From Tenggerimyces flavus (GTDB lineage Bacteria; Actinomycetota; Actinomycetes; Propionibacteriales; Actinopolymorphaceae): 64,000 bases of DNA. Position 1 is the stretch's first letter. The number at the start of each line of letters is the position of its first letter. The notes beneath the pieces were generated by a model, which saw only the letters and a list, made by a program, of their open reading frames with translations, was not told the DNA's origin and ran no database searches. The DNA lies in NCBI RefSeq assembly GCF_016907715.1, contig NZ_JAFBCM010000001.1, forward strand, positions 7,851,420-7,915,419, read 5' to 3'. A program made the translations under genes and the position numbers. Below are positions 53,131-61,895 of the stretch, in pieces.

Positions 53131-54150
53131 CTACAGCGAACGGTTGCGCTGGTTCACGCCCGGCCCGCCGTACGGGTAGTCGTCGACGATCGGCGCGCTC
53201 GCCTCGTCCAGCGACGCCGTCTCCTCCGCGGACAGGTGCAGGTCCGCCATGCCGAGGTTGTCGTCCAGCTGCTCGAGAGTCCGCGCACCCAGGATGACCG
53301 ACGTCACAGCCGGCCGGTCGACGAGCCACGACAGCGACACCTGGGCCATCGAGACGCCACGCGCAGAAGCAAGCGCCCGAACGGTGTCGATCACGCGCCA
53401 CGTCCGCTCGTCGGCGTTGCGCTTCCGCCACCCCTCCATGCCTCGCTCGGGGTTCTCGCCGAGCCGGGTCGCGCCGGTCGGGACGGCGTCGCGCTGGTAC
53501 TTGCCGGACAGCCAGCCGCCACCGAGCGGTGACCACGGGAGGATGCCGATGTTCTCGTTCAGGCACACCTGCGTGAGCTCGAACTCCACCGCCCGCTGCA
53601 GCAGGTTGTACTGCGGCTGCAGCGTCGCGATCGGCACCGTGTTGTGGAACGACGAAAGCAGCGCGGCCTTCTGCAGCTGCCAGCCGAGGAAGTTGCTGAC
53701 CCCCGCGTAGTGGATCTTGCCGGCGCGTACGGCGTCGTCGAAGAACCGCAGCGTCTCCTCCAGCGGCGTCACCGCGTCGAACGCGTGCGCCTGGTACAGA
53801 TCGATGGTCTCGACGCCCAACCGACGAAGAGATGCGTCGAGCGCACGGGTGAGGTTGGTCCGCGAGTTGCCGACCAGGTGCCGCTCACCGGAACGGTGGA
53901 ACCGGCCCTTCGTCGCGATCACCAGCTGGTCGCGCAGCTCCGGGCGCTTGCCGAGCCAGCGGCCGATGATCTCCTCCGAGACACCGCCGGAGTAGACGTT
54001 CGCGGTGTCGATGAAATTGCCGCCGACCTCGACGAACCGGTCGAGCTGGCGGTGCGAGAGCTCCTCGTCGGTCTCCGAGCCGAACGTCATCGTGCCGAGG
54101 CAGAGCGACGACACGGCCGTGCCGGTGTTGCCGAGCTTGCGGTACTCCAT
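53131..54150 (-). CDS. Aldo/keto reductase
   Basis: AKR superfamily enzyme of 339 residues with tetrad Asp48, Tyr53 (FIDTANVYSGG), Lys81 (VIATKG) and His122 (LYQAHAFD). [19 protein letters not shown] and VILGARTLEQLDDNLGM form the cofactor site. The ATG at 54150 (MEYRKLGNTGTAVS) matches family starts. Paralogue of the AKR at 7792. It is divergent from a LysR gene with 118 bp between starts, so LysR control is probable. Confidence 0.87.
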   Translation of the reverse strand: MEYRKLGNTGTAVSSLCLGTMTFGSETDEELSHRQLDRFVEVGGNFIDTANVYSGGVSEEIIGRWLGKRPELRDQLVIATKGRFHRSGERHLVGNSRTNLTRALDASLRRLGVETIDLYQAHAFDAVTPLEETLRFFDDAVRAGKIHYAGVSNFLGWQLQKAALLSSFHNTVPIATLQPQYNLLQRAVEFELTQVCLNENIGILPWSPLGGGWLSGKYQRDAVPTGATRLGENPERGMEGWRKRNADERTWRVIDTVRALASARGVSMAQVSLSWLVDRPAVTSVILGARTLEQLDDNLGMADLHLSAEETASLDEASAPIVDDYPYGGPGVNQRNRSL

Positions 54151-54268
54151 GCGGGCAAGACCTCCAGAAAGCGGCGGGCGGAACGATCCCTCTCCTACTC
54201 TTGCCGAGCCCATTTAAACTGTCCAACAGAAGGATCCGATCCCATCGATCGCTCTAGGAGATTGGTCC

Positions 54269-55144
54269 ATGGAGCTGCGCCAGCTCGAGTACTTCATCGC
54301 CGTCGCCGAGGAACGCCACTTCACCCGGGCCGCGCAACGGATGCACGTCGCCCAGTCCGGGCTGTCGACGTCGATCCGTTCGCTGGAACGAGAGCTCGGC
54401 GCGGTCCTGTTCCTCCGCAACACGCGCAGCGTCGAGCTCACCGACGCCGGGCGGGCGCTGCTGTCGGAGGCGCGGCACACGCTCACGTACGTCGCCGCCG
54501 CCCGCGACGCGGTCGCCGCGGTGCAGGGCGTCCTGACCGGCCGGCTCGTCGTCGGGTCGATGCAGTGCCTCGGCGCGTTGCACGTTCCGGACCTGCTGGC
54601 CCGCTTCTCCCAGGCGCATCCCGGCATCGAGATCCACCTGCGGCACGCCAGCTCGCCGGACCTGGTGGAGCAGGTACGCGCGGGTGACGTGGACGTCGCG
54701 TTCGTCACGACTCCCTCACGCCCGGTCGCCGGTGTCGCGGTCGCGCCGTTGGCCTCCGAGCCGATGGTGCTGGCTTGCGGCGCCGGGCACGCGCTGGCAG
54801 AGAAGGACAGCGTCGAGCTGGGCGAGCTGAAGGAGGAGACGTTCGTCGACTTCCAGCCGGGCTGGGTCACGCGGGACGTCACCGACCTGGCGCTGGCCGG
54901 CGCGGAGTTCGACCGCCGCGTCGCGTTCGAGGTCAACGACGTGCACTCGCTGCTCGATCTCGTCGGCCACGGGCTGGGGATCGCGCTTGTGCCGCACACG
55001 TTCACGATGAAGCGGACGACGGCACGCTTCGTCCCGCTGAGAGCACCCGTGCCGGAGTGGCGGATCGGCATCGCCACCGCCGCGGGCCGGCCCGCCAGCG
55101 CCGCCGCGCGGGCGCTGCTCGCCGACGAGGCCCTCCGCGGCTGA
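54269..55144 (+). CDS. LysR family transcriptional regulator
   Basis: Regulator of 291 residues. The N-terminal HTH is MELRQLEYFIAVAEERHFTR then RMHVAQSGLSTSIRSLEREL, followed by an effector-binding domain with VNDVHSLLDLVGHGLGIALV. The start is the canonical LysR ATG. It faces the aldo/keto reductase gene, the likely target. It ends 20 bp before the phosphomutase start, so read-through into that gene is possible. Confidence 0.88.
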   Translation: MELRQLEYFIAVAEERHFTRAAQRMHVAQSGLSTSIRSLERELGAVLFLRNTRSVELTDAGRALLSEARHTLTYVAAARDAVAAVQGVLTGRLVVGSMQCLGALHVPDLLARFSQAHPGIEIHLRHASSPDLVEQVRAGDVDVAFVTTPSRPVAGVAVAPLASEPMVLACGAGHALAEKDSVELGELKEETFVDFQPGWVTRDVTDLALAGAEFDRRVAFEVNDVHSLLDLVGHGLGIALVPHTFTMKRTTARFVPLRAPVPEWRIGIATAAGRPASAAARALLADEALRG

Positions 55145-55164
55145 CCGCGCAATAGGTTGTGGTC

Positions 55165-56796
55165 ATGACCGACCTCGTGGGGGCCGCGCGCGCCTGGATT
55201 GCCGAAGATCCCGACCCGGACACCCGGGCCGAACTCACTGCTGTCGTCGCCGCGACCGAGGCTGGAGAAGCCGCGGCGCTCGCTGAGCTGGAGGACCGGT
55301 TCAGCGGGCCGCTGGAGTTCGGGACGGCGGGGTTGCGCGGCGCGATGGGTGCCGGGCCGAACCGGATGAACCGCGTCGTGGTCATCCGCGCCGCCGCCGG
55401 CCTCGCCGCGTACCTGAGCGCCCGAGGCGGCGGAAAGGTGCTCGTGGGGTACGACGCGCGCCACAACTCCCACACGTTCGCCACCGACACCGCGGCCGTG
55501 CTCGCTGGCGCCGGCCTGGAGCCGCTCGTGCTGTCGCGGTCGCTGCCGACGCCGTTGCTCGCGTACGGGATCCGACAGCTCGGCTGCGTCGCCGGCGTGA
55601 TGGTGACCGCGTCGCACAACCCGCCGCAGGACAACGGATACAAGGTCTATCTCGGCGACGGCTCGCAGATCGTCCCGCCGGCGGACAGCGACATCTCGGC
55701 GGAGATCGCGGCCGTCGGCCCGCTGGCATCGGTGCCGTTGGGCTCGGAATGGGAGACCATTGACGACTCGCTCGTCGCGTCGTACCTGGACCGGATCGCG
55801 TCGACGGTGTCGGCCGGCGGGCCGCGCGAGCTGCGGATGGCGTACACGCCGTTGCACGGGGTCGGCTGGACGCTCGTGCGCGAGGCGGTCGCGCGGGCCG
55901 GCTTCGCGTTGCCGGAGGTGGTCGCCGAGCAGGTGGCGCCGGACCCGGCGTTCCCGACCGTCACGTTCCCGAACCCGGAGGAGCCCGGCGCGATGGACCT
56001 CGCGCTGGCGCTCGGCGCGCGCATCGAAGCCGACCTGGTGGTGGCGAACGACCCGGACGCGGACCGGTGCGCGGTCGCGGTGCCAGTCGGGGACGGGTTC
56101 CGGATGCTGACGGGCGACGAGCTGGGTGCCCTGTTGGCCTCGCACCTCCTCGCGTCGGGGGCCGCGGGGACGTTCGCGACCACGATCGTCTCGTCGACGC
56201 TGCTGGGGAAGATCGCGGCGAAGCACGGGCAGCCGTACGTGGAGACGCTGACCGGGTTCAAGTGGATCGGGCGGGTGCCGGGGCTGGCGTTCGGGTACGA
56301 GGAGGCGCTGGGCTACTGCGTCGATCCCACGGCGGTGGCGGACAAGGACGGGGTCTCGACGCTCGTGCGGGTCGCCGAGCTCGCCGCCTCGCTCAGGGCG
56401 TCCGGGCGTACGTTGCTCGACCTGCTCGACGACCTCGCGCGGGAGTGCGGCGTGCACGCGACGTCGCAGCTGTCGGTCCGGGTGACCGACCTCGCCTCGA
56501 TCGGCCAGACCCTGGAACGTCTCCGGTCGTCCCCGCCGTCGTCGTTGGGCGGACGGACGGTGGAACGGATCGACGACCTCGCCGCCCCGACCGGCCCGCT
56601 GCCGCCGACGCCCGGCCTCCGCTTCACGCTCGAAGGCGAGGCCCGCGTGGTGGTCCGCCCGAGTGGCACCGAGCCCAAGCTGAAGTGCTACCTCGAGGTG
56701 GTGGAGCCCGCGGCCGACGACCTGACCGCCGCCCGGGCAGCCGCCGCTGAGGGCATCGCGGCGATCCGCGCCGACCTGGAGAAGCTCGTCGGCTAG
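55165..56796 (+). CDS. pmmB: Alpha-D-phosphohexomutase family enzyme (PmmB-type, possible phosphopentomutase)
   Basis: Phosphosugar mutase of 543 residues. It has the long N-terminal part of the PGM2-like branch (GPLEFGTAGLRGAMGAGPNR), catalytic phosphoserine Ser150 in TASHNPPQDNGYK, metal loop DPDADR (296-301), sugar-binding loop GYEEALGYC, and phosphate loop RPSGTEPKLKCYLE. It is the M. tuberculosis PmmB (Rv3308) type. PGM2-like mutases often act on (deoxy)ribose phosphates, and the neighbourhood (PNP and DeoC) makes conversion of (deoxy)ribose 1-phosphate to 5-phosphate the most economical role. A phosphomannomutase role cannot be excluded. ATG 55165 is used; GTG 55159 adds two residues. 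Confidence 0.85.
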   Translation: MTDLVGAARAWIAEDPDPDTRAELTAVVAATEAGEAAALAELEDRFSGPLEFGTAGLRGAMGAGPNRMNRVVVIRAAAGLAAYLSARGGGKVLVGYDARHNSHTFATDTAAVLAGAGLEPLVLSRSLPTPLLAYGIRQLGCVAGVMVTASHNPPQDNGYKVYLGDGSQIVPPADSDISAEIAAVGPLASVPLGSEWETIDDSLVASYLDRIASTVSAGGPRELRMAYTPLHGVGWTLVREAVARAGFALPEVVAEQVAPDPAFPTVTFPNPEEPGAMDLALALGARIEADLVVANDPDADRCAVAVPVGDGFRMLTGDELGALLASHLLASGAAGTFATTIVSSTLLGKIAAKHGQPYVETLTGFKWIGRVPGLAFGYEEALGYCVDPTAVADKDGVSTLVRVAELAASLRASGRTLLDLLDDLARECGVHATSQLSVRVTDLASIGQTLERLRSSPPSSLGGRTVERIDDLAAPTGPLPPTPGLRFTLEGEARVVVRPSGTEPKLKCYLEVVEPAADDLTAARAAAAEGIAAIRADLEKLVG

Positions 56797-56832
56797 TCCC
56801 TGTCGCGTAAGTCGACGGTGCTGGCGGACGGG

Positions 56833-56924
56833 CACCGATGCCGCTTTACCTGGCGAGTGGGTGCTCTACGCGGGGTGTATCCCACGTGGAGCGGCAAATG
56901 ATCATGTAAACATGATCATTTGCC
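56833..56924. repeat. Repeat family D, copy 2 (inverted relative to copy 1)
   Basis: Begins ATGCCGCTTTACCTGGCGAG, reads GTGCTCTACGCGGGGTGTA, and ends with the palindrome GGCAAATGATCATG-TAAA-CATGATCATTTGCC (56893-56924). It is almost the exact reverse complement of copy 1, so the same two alternative hairpins are possible. It is between the converging phosphomutase and deoC genes. Confidence 0.85.
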
Positions 56925-57009
56925 GCCACTCCGGATCCACCGAGGGCACCGGAGAACCATCCAGGAGCACCCGGGGCAGCCTGCTCGTCAACGACGCTCG
57001 TCACAGGCC

Positions 57010-57960
57010 CTAGTCGAGCGTGAAGTAGTCCGGCCCCGAGTACGTGCCGGTGCGCATCTTGGTGCGCTGCATCAGCAGGTCGTTCAGCAGGCTGGACGCG
57101 CCGAGGCGGAACCAGTCGGGGTCGAGCCAGTCGTCGCCGGCGGTCTCGTTGACCAGCACGAGGTAGCGGATCGCGTCCTTCGACGTACGGATCCCGCCTG
57201 CCGGCTTCACGCCGACCTGGCGGCCGTACGCGTCGCGGAAGTCGCGCACCGCTTCGAGCATCACCAACGTCACCGGTAGCGTCGCGGCCGGCGCGATCTT
57301 GCCGGTCGAGGTCTTGATGAAGTCCGCGCCGGCCAGCATCGCGAGCCAGGACGCGCGGCGGACGTTGTCGTACGTCGCGAGCTCGCCCGTCTCCAGGATC
57401 ACCTTCAGGTGCGCCGCTCCGCACGCGCCCTTGATCGCCACGATCTCGTCGAAGACCTGCCCGTACTGCCCCGCGAGGAACGCCCCGCGGTCGATCACCA
57501 TGTCGATCTCGTCCGCACCCGCTGCCACCGCGTCGGCGGTGTCGCGGAGCTTGATGTCGAGGCTCGTACGCCCCGACGGGAAGCCGCTCGCGACGCTCGC
57601 GATCTTCACCGTCGACCCGGCGACGGCGGCCTTCGCGACGGGCACCATGTCCGGGTAGACGCAGACCGCGGCGACCGACGGGCAGGAGGCGTCGGCGGGA
57701 TCGGGCCGGATCGCCTTCGCCGACAGTGCCCGGACCTTGCCCGGGGTGTCCTGGCCCTCCAGCGTCGTGAGGTCGATCATCCGGACCGCGAGATCGAGCG
57801 CGTACGCCTTGGCCGTCGTCTTGATCGAACGGGTCGACAACGTCGCGGCCCGCGCCTCCGCCCCGACCTGGTCGACCCCCGGCAACCCGGCCAGGAACCG
57901 GCGCAGCTGGGAGGCCGAGGACGTGATGTCCGAGATGTCCGCACTGCCGGTGACCGTCAC
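57010..57960 (-). CDS. deoC: Deoxyribose-phosphate aldolase
   Basis: Class I aldolase of 316 residues splitting 2-deoxyribose 5-phosphate into glyceraldehyde 3-phosphate and acetaldehyde. The Schiff-base Lys216 is in ADFIKTSTGKIAP, the second active-site Lys in VGVKPAGGIRTSKDA near 251, and the Asp in DEIDMVIDRGAFL. AVCVYPDMVPVAK and VASGFPSGRTSLDIK are family landmarks. It is longer than E. coli DeoC because of N- and C-terminal extensions, as in other actinobacteria. GTG 57960 (VTVTGSADISD) was chosen. It works on the product of the PNP and phosphomutase steps. Confidence 0.93.
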   Translation of the reverse strand: MTVTGSADISDITSSASQLRRFLAGLPGVDQVGAEARAATLSTRSIKTTAKAYALDLAVRMIDLTTLEGQDTPGKVRALSAKAIRPDPADASCPSVAAVCVYPDMVPVAKAAVAGSTVKIASVASGFPSGRTSLDIKLRDTADAVAAGADEIDMVIDRGAFLAGQYGQVFDEIVAIKGACGAAHLKVILETGELATYDNVRRASWLAMLAGADFIKTSTGKIAPAATLPVTLVMLEAVRDFRDAYGRQVGVKPAGGIRTSKDAIRYLVLVNETAGDDWLDPDWFRLGASSLLNDLLMQRTKMRTGTYSGPDYFTLD

Positions 57961-58036
57961 GCCCGCCAGTGTAGGCGGAGACAACACATCCGTAACGACC
58001 AAAGACTCCCGCCGCGAGCGTGGGTAGGGTGCGGGA

Positions 58037-58675
58037 ATGCCAGGTAAACGACCCAAGGTCGTCGAGAGCTTCGCCCCGATGGGCGGCCGCGTGCTCGGGT
58101 TCATCGCGTTGGCGATCGGGGCCGTGATGGTCGTCGACGTCGTGATCGAGTTCCGTACGTGGGAGGGCCTCAAGATCGCCGCGATCACCGTCGCGGTCGG
58201 AGCCGTGATCTGGGTCGGGCTGATCCGGCCCTCGGTGGTCGCGTACGAGCGCAACCTGGTGCTGCGCAACTTCCTGCGCGACAAGGTGATCCCGTGGCAT
58301 CTCGTCACCGGCACGCGGGTCTCGCCCGCCCTGGTCGTCGAGACCGGGGAGGAACAGCACCGTTCCGTCGCCGTCATCGCCGGCGGCCCGGACCGCCGCG
58401 CCATCAGGCGCGCGGCACGAGGCGGCCGCGGCCTCAGCGGCGCGGGCGGCCAGGTGGACATCGACCCCGGCACGCACGAGATGCCCAGCCCCAACCCAAA
58501 GACCCCGGCCCGCCCACCCGCGCAGCACGCCGCGCACCGGGTCGAGACCATGGCCGAGAAGTTCCGGGACAAGTCGACCGACCAGCCGGCCGTCGAGGAA
58601 CGCTGGGCCACCATCGAGATCACCGTCTTCGCCGTCGCGGTCGTCGTCGCGATCCTCGCGATTCTGATCGGATAA
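58037..58675 (+). CDS. Membrane protein with bacterial PH-like domain
   Basis: Protein of 212 residues. Two N-terminal transmembrane helices (VLGFIALAIGAVMVVDVVIE and LKIAAITVAVGAVIWVGLI) precede a PH-like segment (RPSVVAYERNLVLRNFLRDK then VIPWHLVTGTRVSPAL). Then come a Pro-rich spacer and a C-terminal helix (ITVFAVAVVVAILAILIG). Resembles the actinobacterial bPH_6 family whose function is unknown. It is divergent from deoC (76 bp) and 58 bp before the sigma factor gene. Confidence 0.75.
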   Translation: MPGKRPKVVESFAPMGGRVLGFIALAIGAVMVVDVVIEFRTWEGLKIAAITVAVGAVIWVGLIRPSVVAYERNLVLRNFLRDKVIPWHLVTGTRVSPALVVETGEEQHRSVAVIAGGPDRRAIRRAARGGRGLSGAGGQVDIDPGTHEMPSPNPKTPARPPAQHAAHRVETMAEKFRDKSTDQPAVEERWATIEITVFAVAVVVAILAILIG

Positions 58676-58733
58676 CCACCCAACCGAAGCACGCCCTGGG
58701 CTCGTCCTTGATTGCGAGGACGAGGGGGTACGC

Positions 58734-59255
58734 ATGACAAGACCCAGCAGGGACGAGCAGTTCCGCGCGTTCGTCGACGCGCGCGGAAGCTCCCTGATCC
58801 GGTGCGCCTTTCTGCTGACCAGAGATCACCACCTGGCCGAGGACCTGGTCCAGAGCGTCCTGACCAAGGTCGCACTGCGCTGGTGGCGGCTCGGCTCGCC
58901 GGACCACGCCGACGCGTACGCACGCAAGGCGATCTACCGCGAGTACGTCTCGTGGTGGCGGGTGAGCCGCAACCGGGAGATTCCGGTCGACGCGACACCA
59001 GAACGCGACGGGGAGTCGTTCGTCGACTCCAGCATCCACAAAATGGCGCTCGACGACGCGCTCGCGAAGCTCGCCCCCAGGCAGCGAGCCGTGATCCTGT
59101 TGCGCTTCTACGAGGACCGCGACGTCGAACAGGCCGCGGCGATCCTCGGCTGCAGCGCCGGAACGGTGAAGAGCCAGACCCACTCCGCGCTCGCCAAGCT
59201 CCGCGATCTGTGCGCGGACCTGGTCGAGCTGGACGCGAACGGAGGCATCCGATGA
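58734..59255 (+). CDS. SigE-family ECF sigma factor
   Basis: Extracytoplasmic-function sigma factor of 173 residues. Region 2 is FVDARGSSLIRCAFLLTRDH then LAEDLVQSVLTKVALRW. Region 4 is LAPRQRAVILLRFYEDRDVE then GCSAGTVKSQTHSALAKLR, the SigE-family (SACE-type) pattern. Its stop overlaps the start of the next gene (ATGA), so the next protein is likely its membrane-bound partner. Target promoters unknown. Confidence 0.9.
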   Translation: MTRPSRDEQFRAFVDARGSSLIRCAFLLTRDHHLAEDLVQSVLTKVALRWWRLGSPDHADAYARKAIYREYVSWWRVSRNREIPVDATPERDGESFVDSSIHKMALDDALAKLAPRQRAVILLRFYEDRDVEQAAAILGCSAGTVKSQTHSALAKLRDLCADLVELDANGGIR

Positions 59256-60373
59256 ACCTGCGAGAAGAGCTCGACCGCATCGCCGAAAACGCTCCGCCAC
59301 TGTCCCCCGCAGCCGCCGACCTCGCCCTGACCAGGGCCCGCCGCCGGCGCTACGTCCAGGCGCCCCTCGTCGTTGCGGCGGTCGCCATGGCGGTCGTCGG
59401 TGGGCTCGCGATCCGACCGAACCTGTTCGGGACGGACTTCGTGCCCGCCGCGCCATGGGGCAAGCGGATCGAGGTTCCCGCGACCGCGGACAACCTGCCC
59501 GCGCAGGGCGTCGGGCCGGCCCGCCTGGCCTACGCAACGAGCTGCGGGGGCTCCCCGACGGCCACGCCGGACTGCGTGGAGCCGCGGATCATGACCGAGG
59601 ACAACAAGCACTGGGCCGTTGTCGACGCCCGCCCGTCGACGAACGGCAAGGAGGCGATCACCGTCTCGCCGGATGGCAAGCAGATCGCGTACACCCGCGG
59701 CGACTGGTTGGTACTCCGCGAGCTGGCAAGCGGCACGGTGACGCCACTGTTCGAGCTCGAGGACACGACCTACGGACGCGCGATGTGGGCTCCGGCCAGC
59801 AAGGCGGTCGCGTTCAACCTCACCGTCTCGGGCAAGTCCCAGACCAAGCTCGTCGATGTGATGACCGGCAAGGTCACGGCGACCCTGAAGGACGGGTGGT
59901 TGCTGGGGCTGCCGAACGCCGAGGCCTTGATCCCGTTCGACACGCTCGACGAGCAAGAGCTGCCGATGGTCGACCGCACGGGAGTGACCAGAGGTACGTT
60001 GCCGAACGCCCTGAGCCTCACCCGGGATCGAAGCGGCGCCACCGGCCTGGTCTCCCCCGACGGCAAGCACCTGGCTGTCGTGATGCGCGCCGTGGTCGAC
60101 GATCCGGCACAGATTAGGACCCTCCGTCTCGAACCGCCCAGGGTCCCGATCTACATCGGGATGGGTTCCGGAGACGGGGACGCCGATCGCCATTCGGTCC
60201 TGGGTTGGCTGGACAACGAGCGGGTCCTGATCTCGAACGGGTACCTCGACGACTCGCGGTCACGCCAGGAGCTGGTCGTTGTCGACGCCGAGACCGAGCA
60301 GGAGTCCCCGTTCACCGAGGTCGTCGGCTCCACGGTCCAGGACTCGATCTCGGTGGCCACCGACCTGCTCTGA
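59252..60373 (+). CDS. Membrane-anchored beta-propeller-like protein, possible sigma partner
   Basis: Protein of 373 residues: a short cytoplasmic part of 38 residues (MNLREELDRIAENAPPLSP then AADLALTRARRRR), one transmembrane segment (APLVVAAVAMAVVGGLAI) and an outer domain with TolB/WD40-like motifs (ITVSPDGKQIAYTRGDW, ATGLVSPDGKHLAVVM). The layout resembles anti-sigma factors of SigE-type ECF pairs, but no zinc-binding HxxxCxxC is present. Translational coupling to the sigma gene supports a regulatory partnership. Ends 82 bp before the ALDH gene. Confidence 0.75.
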   Translation: MNLREELDRIAENAPPLSPAAADLALTRARRRRYVQAPLVVAAVAMAVVGGLAIRPNLFGTDFVPAAPWGKRIEVPATADNLPAQGVGPARLAYATSCGGSPTATPDCVEPRIMTEDNKHWAVVDARPSTNGKEAITVSPDGKQIAYTRGDWLVLRELASGTVTPLFELEDTTYGRAMWAPASKAVAFNLTVSGKSQTKLVDVMTGKVTATLKDGWLLGLPNAEALIPFDTLDEQELPMVDRTGVTRGTLPNALSLTRDRSGATGLVSPDGKHLAVVMRAVVDDPAQIRTLRLEPPRVPIYIGMGSGDGDADRHSVLGWLDNERVLISNGYLDDSRSRQELVVVDAETEQESPFTEVVGSTVQDSISVATDLL

Positions 60374-60455
60374 CCAGGGCACTGACCCGTTCTCCGCCGG
60401 GCGTCTACGCTGGGCCGCAGGCTGTGCGTCGGACACGGCGGAGGACGGGTCAGCG

Positions 60456-61895
60456 ATGGGGAAGTTCGAGTACGCCCCGGCACCGGAGTCACGTTCGATC
60501 GTGGACCTCCGGTCGTCGTACGGGCTGTTCGTCGACGGCGAGTTCGTCGAGCCGAAAGACGGCCGGATGTTCAAGACGGTCAGCCCTTCCAGCGAGGAGG
60601 TCCTGGCCGAGGTCGCCGAGGCGGGACCGCAGGACGTCGACCGGGCCGTGGCGGCGGCGCGTACGGCGTTCAAGAAGACCTGGGGCTCGATGCCCGGCCG
60701 CGACCGCGCCAAGTACCTCTACCGCATCGCCCGCATCATCCAGGAACGGGGCCGCGAGCTCGCCGTGCTCGAGAGCCTCGACAACGGCAAGCCCATCCGG
60801 GAGGCCCGCGACGTCGACATCCCGCTCGTCGCCGCCCACTTCTTCTACTACGCGGGCTGGGCGGACAAGCTCGAGTACGCGGGCTTCGGCGCCGACCCGA
60901 AGCCGCACGGCGTCGCCGGGCAGGTCATCCCGTGGAACTTCCCGATGCTCATGCTGGCTTGGAAGATCGCACCCGCGCTCGCAGCCGGCAACACGGTCGT
61001 CCTCAAGCCTGCCGAGACCACGCCGCTCACCGCGCTCGCGTTCGCCGAGATCTGCCAGCAGGCCGACCTGCCACCGGGCGTCGTCAACATCGTCACCGGG
61101 GCCGGCGCGACTGGCCAGGCGCTGGTGACGCACGCGGACGTCGACAAGATCGCGTTCACCGGCTCGACCGACGTCGGCAAGGCCATCGCCAGAAGTGTCG
61201 CCGGTACGAAGAAGCGCGTCACGCTCGAGCTCGGCGGCAAGGCCGCGAACATCGTCTTCGAGGACGCCCCGATCGACCAGGCCGTCGAGGGCATCGTCAA
61301 CGGGATCTTCTTCAACCAGGGTCATGTCTGCTGCGCCGGTTCGCGCCTCCTCGTCCAGGAGAGCGTGTACGAAGAGGTCCTCGCCAGCCTCAAGCGAAGG
61401 ATGGGCACGCTGAACGTCGGCGACCCGCTCGACAAGAACACCGACATCGGCGCGATCAACTCGCCCCAGCAGCTCGCCAAGATCCGCATGCTCAGCGACG
61501 TCGGCGAGCAGGAGGGTGCCGAGCGCTGGTCCGCCCCCTGTGACCTCCCGGAGCGCGGCTACTGGTTCCCGCCGACGATCTTCACCGGCGTCTCCCAGGC
61601 GCACCGGATCGCGCGCGAGGAGATCTTCGGCCCCGTCCTCAGCATCCTCACGTTCCGCACGCCGGCCGAGGCGATCGAGAAGGCCAACAACACCCCGTTC
61701 GGCCTGTCCGCCGGCGTCTGGACCGAGAAGGGCTCGCGGATCCTCTGGATGGCCGACAAGCTCCGCGCCGGCGTGGTGTGGGCGAACACGTTCAACCGCT
61801 TCGACCCCACCTCGCCGTTCGGCGGCTACAAGGAGTCGGGCTACGGCCGCGAGGGCGGACGGCACGGGCTGGAGGCCTACCTTGCCAAGCACTGA
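60456..61895 (+). CDS. Aldehyde dehydrogenase, catalytic (ALDH16-like first half)
   Basis: NAD(P)-dependent aldehyde dehydrogenase of 479 residues with all catalytic elements: VIPWNFPMLMLAWK (Asn near 160), IAFTGSTDVGKAI, ELGGKAANIVFED (Glu near 258) and NQGHVCCAGSRLL (Cys292 or 293). YAGWADKLEY is shared with the following gene. Oxidises an aldehyde to the acid; acetaldehyde from DeoC is a natural candidate. ATG 60456 (MGKFEYAPAPES) was chosen. The stop overlaps the next gene by 14 bases, so both proteins are made from one message. Confidence 0.9.
   Translation: MGKFEYAPAPESRSIVDLRSSYGLFVDGEFVEPKDGRMFKTVSPSSEEVLAEVAEAGPQDVDRAVAAARTAFKKTWGSMPGRDRAKYLYRIARIIQERGRELAVLESLDNGKPIREARDVDIPLVAAHFFYYAGWADKLEYAGFGADPKPHGVAGQVIPWNFPMLMLAWKIAPALAAGNTVVLKPAETTPLTALAFAEICQQADLPPGVVNIVTGAGATGQALVTHADVDKIAFTGSTDVGKAIARSVAGTKKRVTLELGGKAANIVFEDAPIDQAVEGIVNGIFFNQGHVCCAGSRLLVQESVYEEVLASLKRRMGTLNVGDPLDKNTDIGAINSPQQLAKIRMLSDVGEQEGAERWSAPCDLPERGYWFPPTIFTGVSQAHRIAREEIFGPVLSILTFRTPAEAIEKANNTPFGLSAGVWTEKGSRILWMADKLRAGVVWANTFNRFDPTSPFGGYKESGYGREGGRHGLEAYLAKH

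Noticed and set aside
54214-56835. 873-codon open frame antisense to LysR and the phosphomutase
   Set aside because: Overlaps two well-supported genes on the other strand, and its translation is Arg-rich low complexity.
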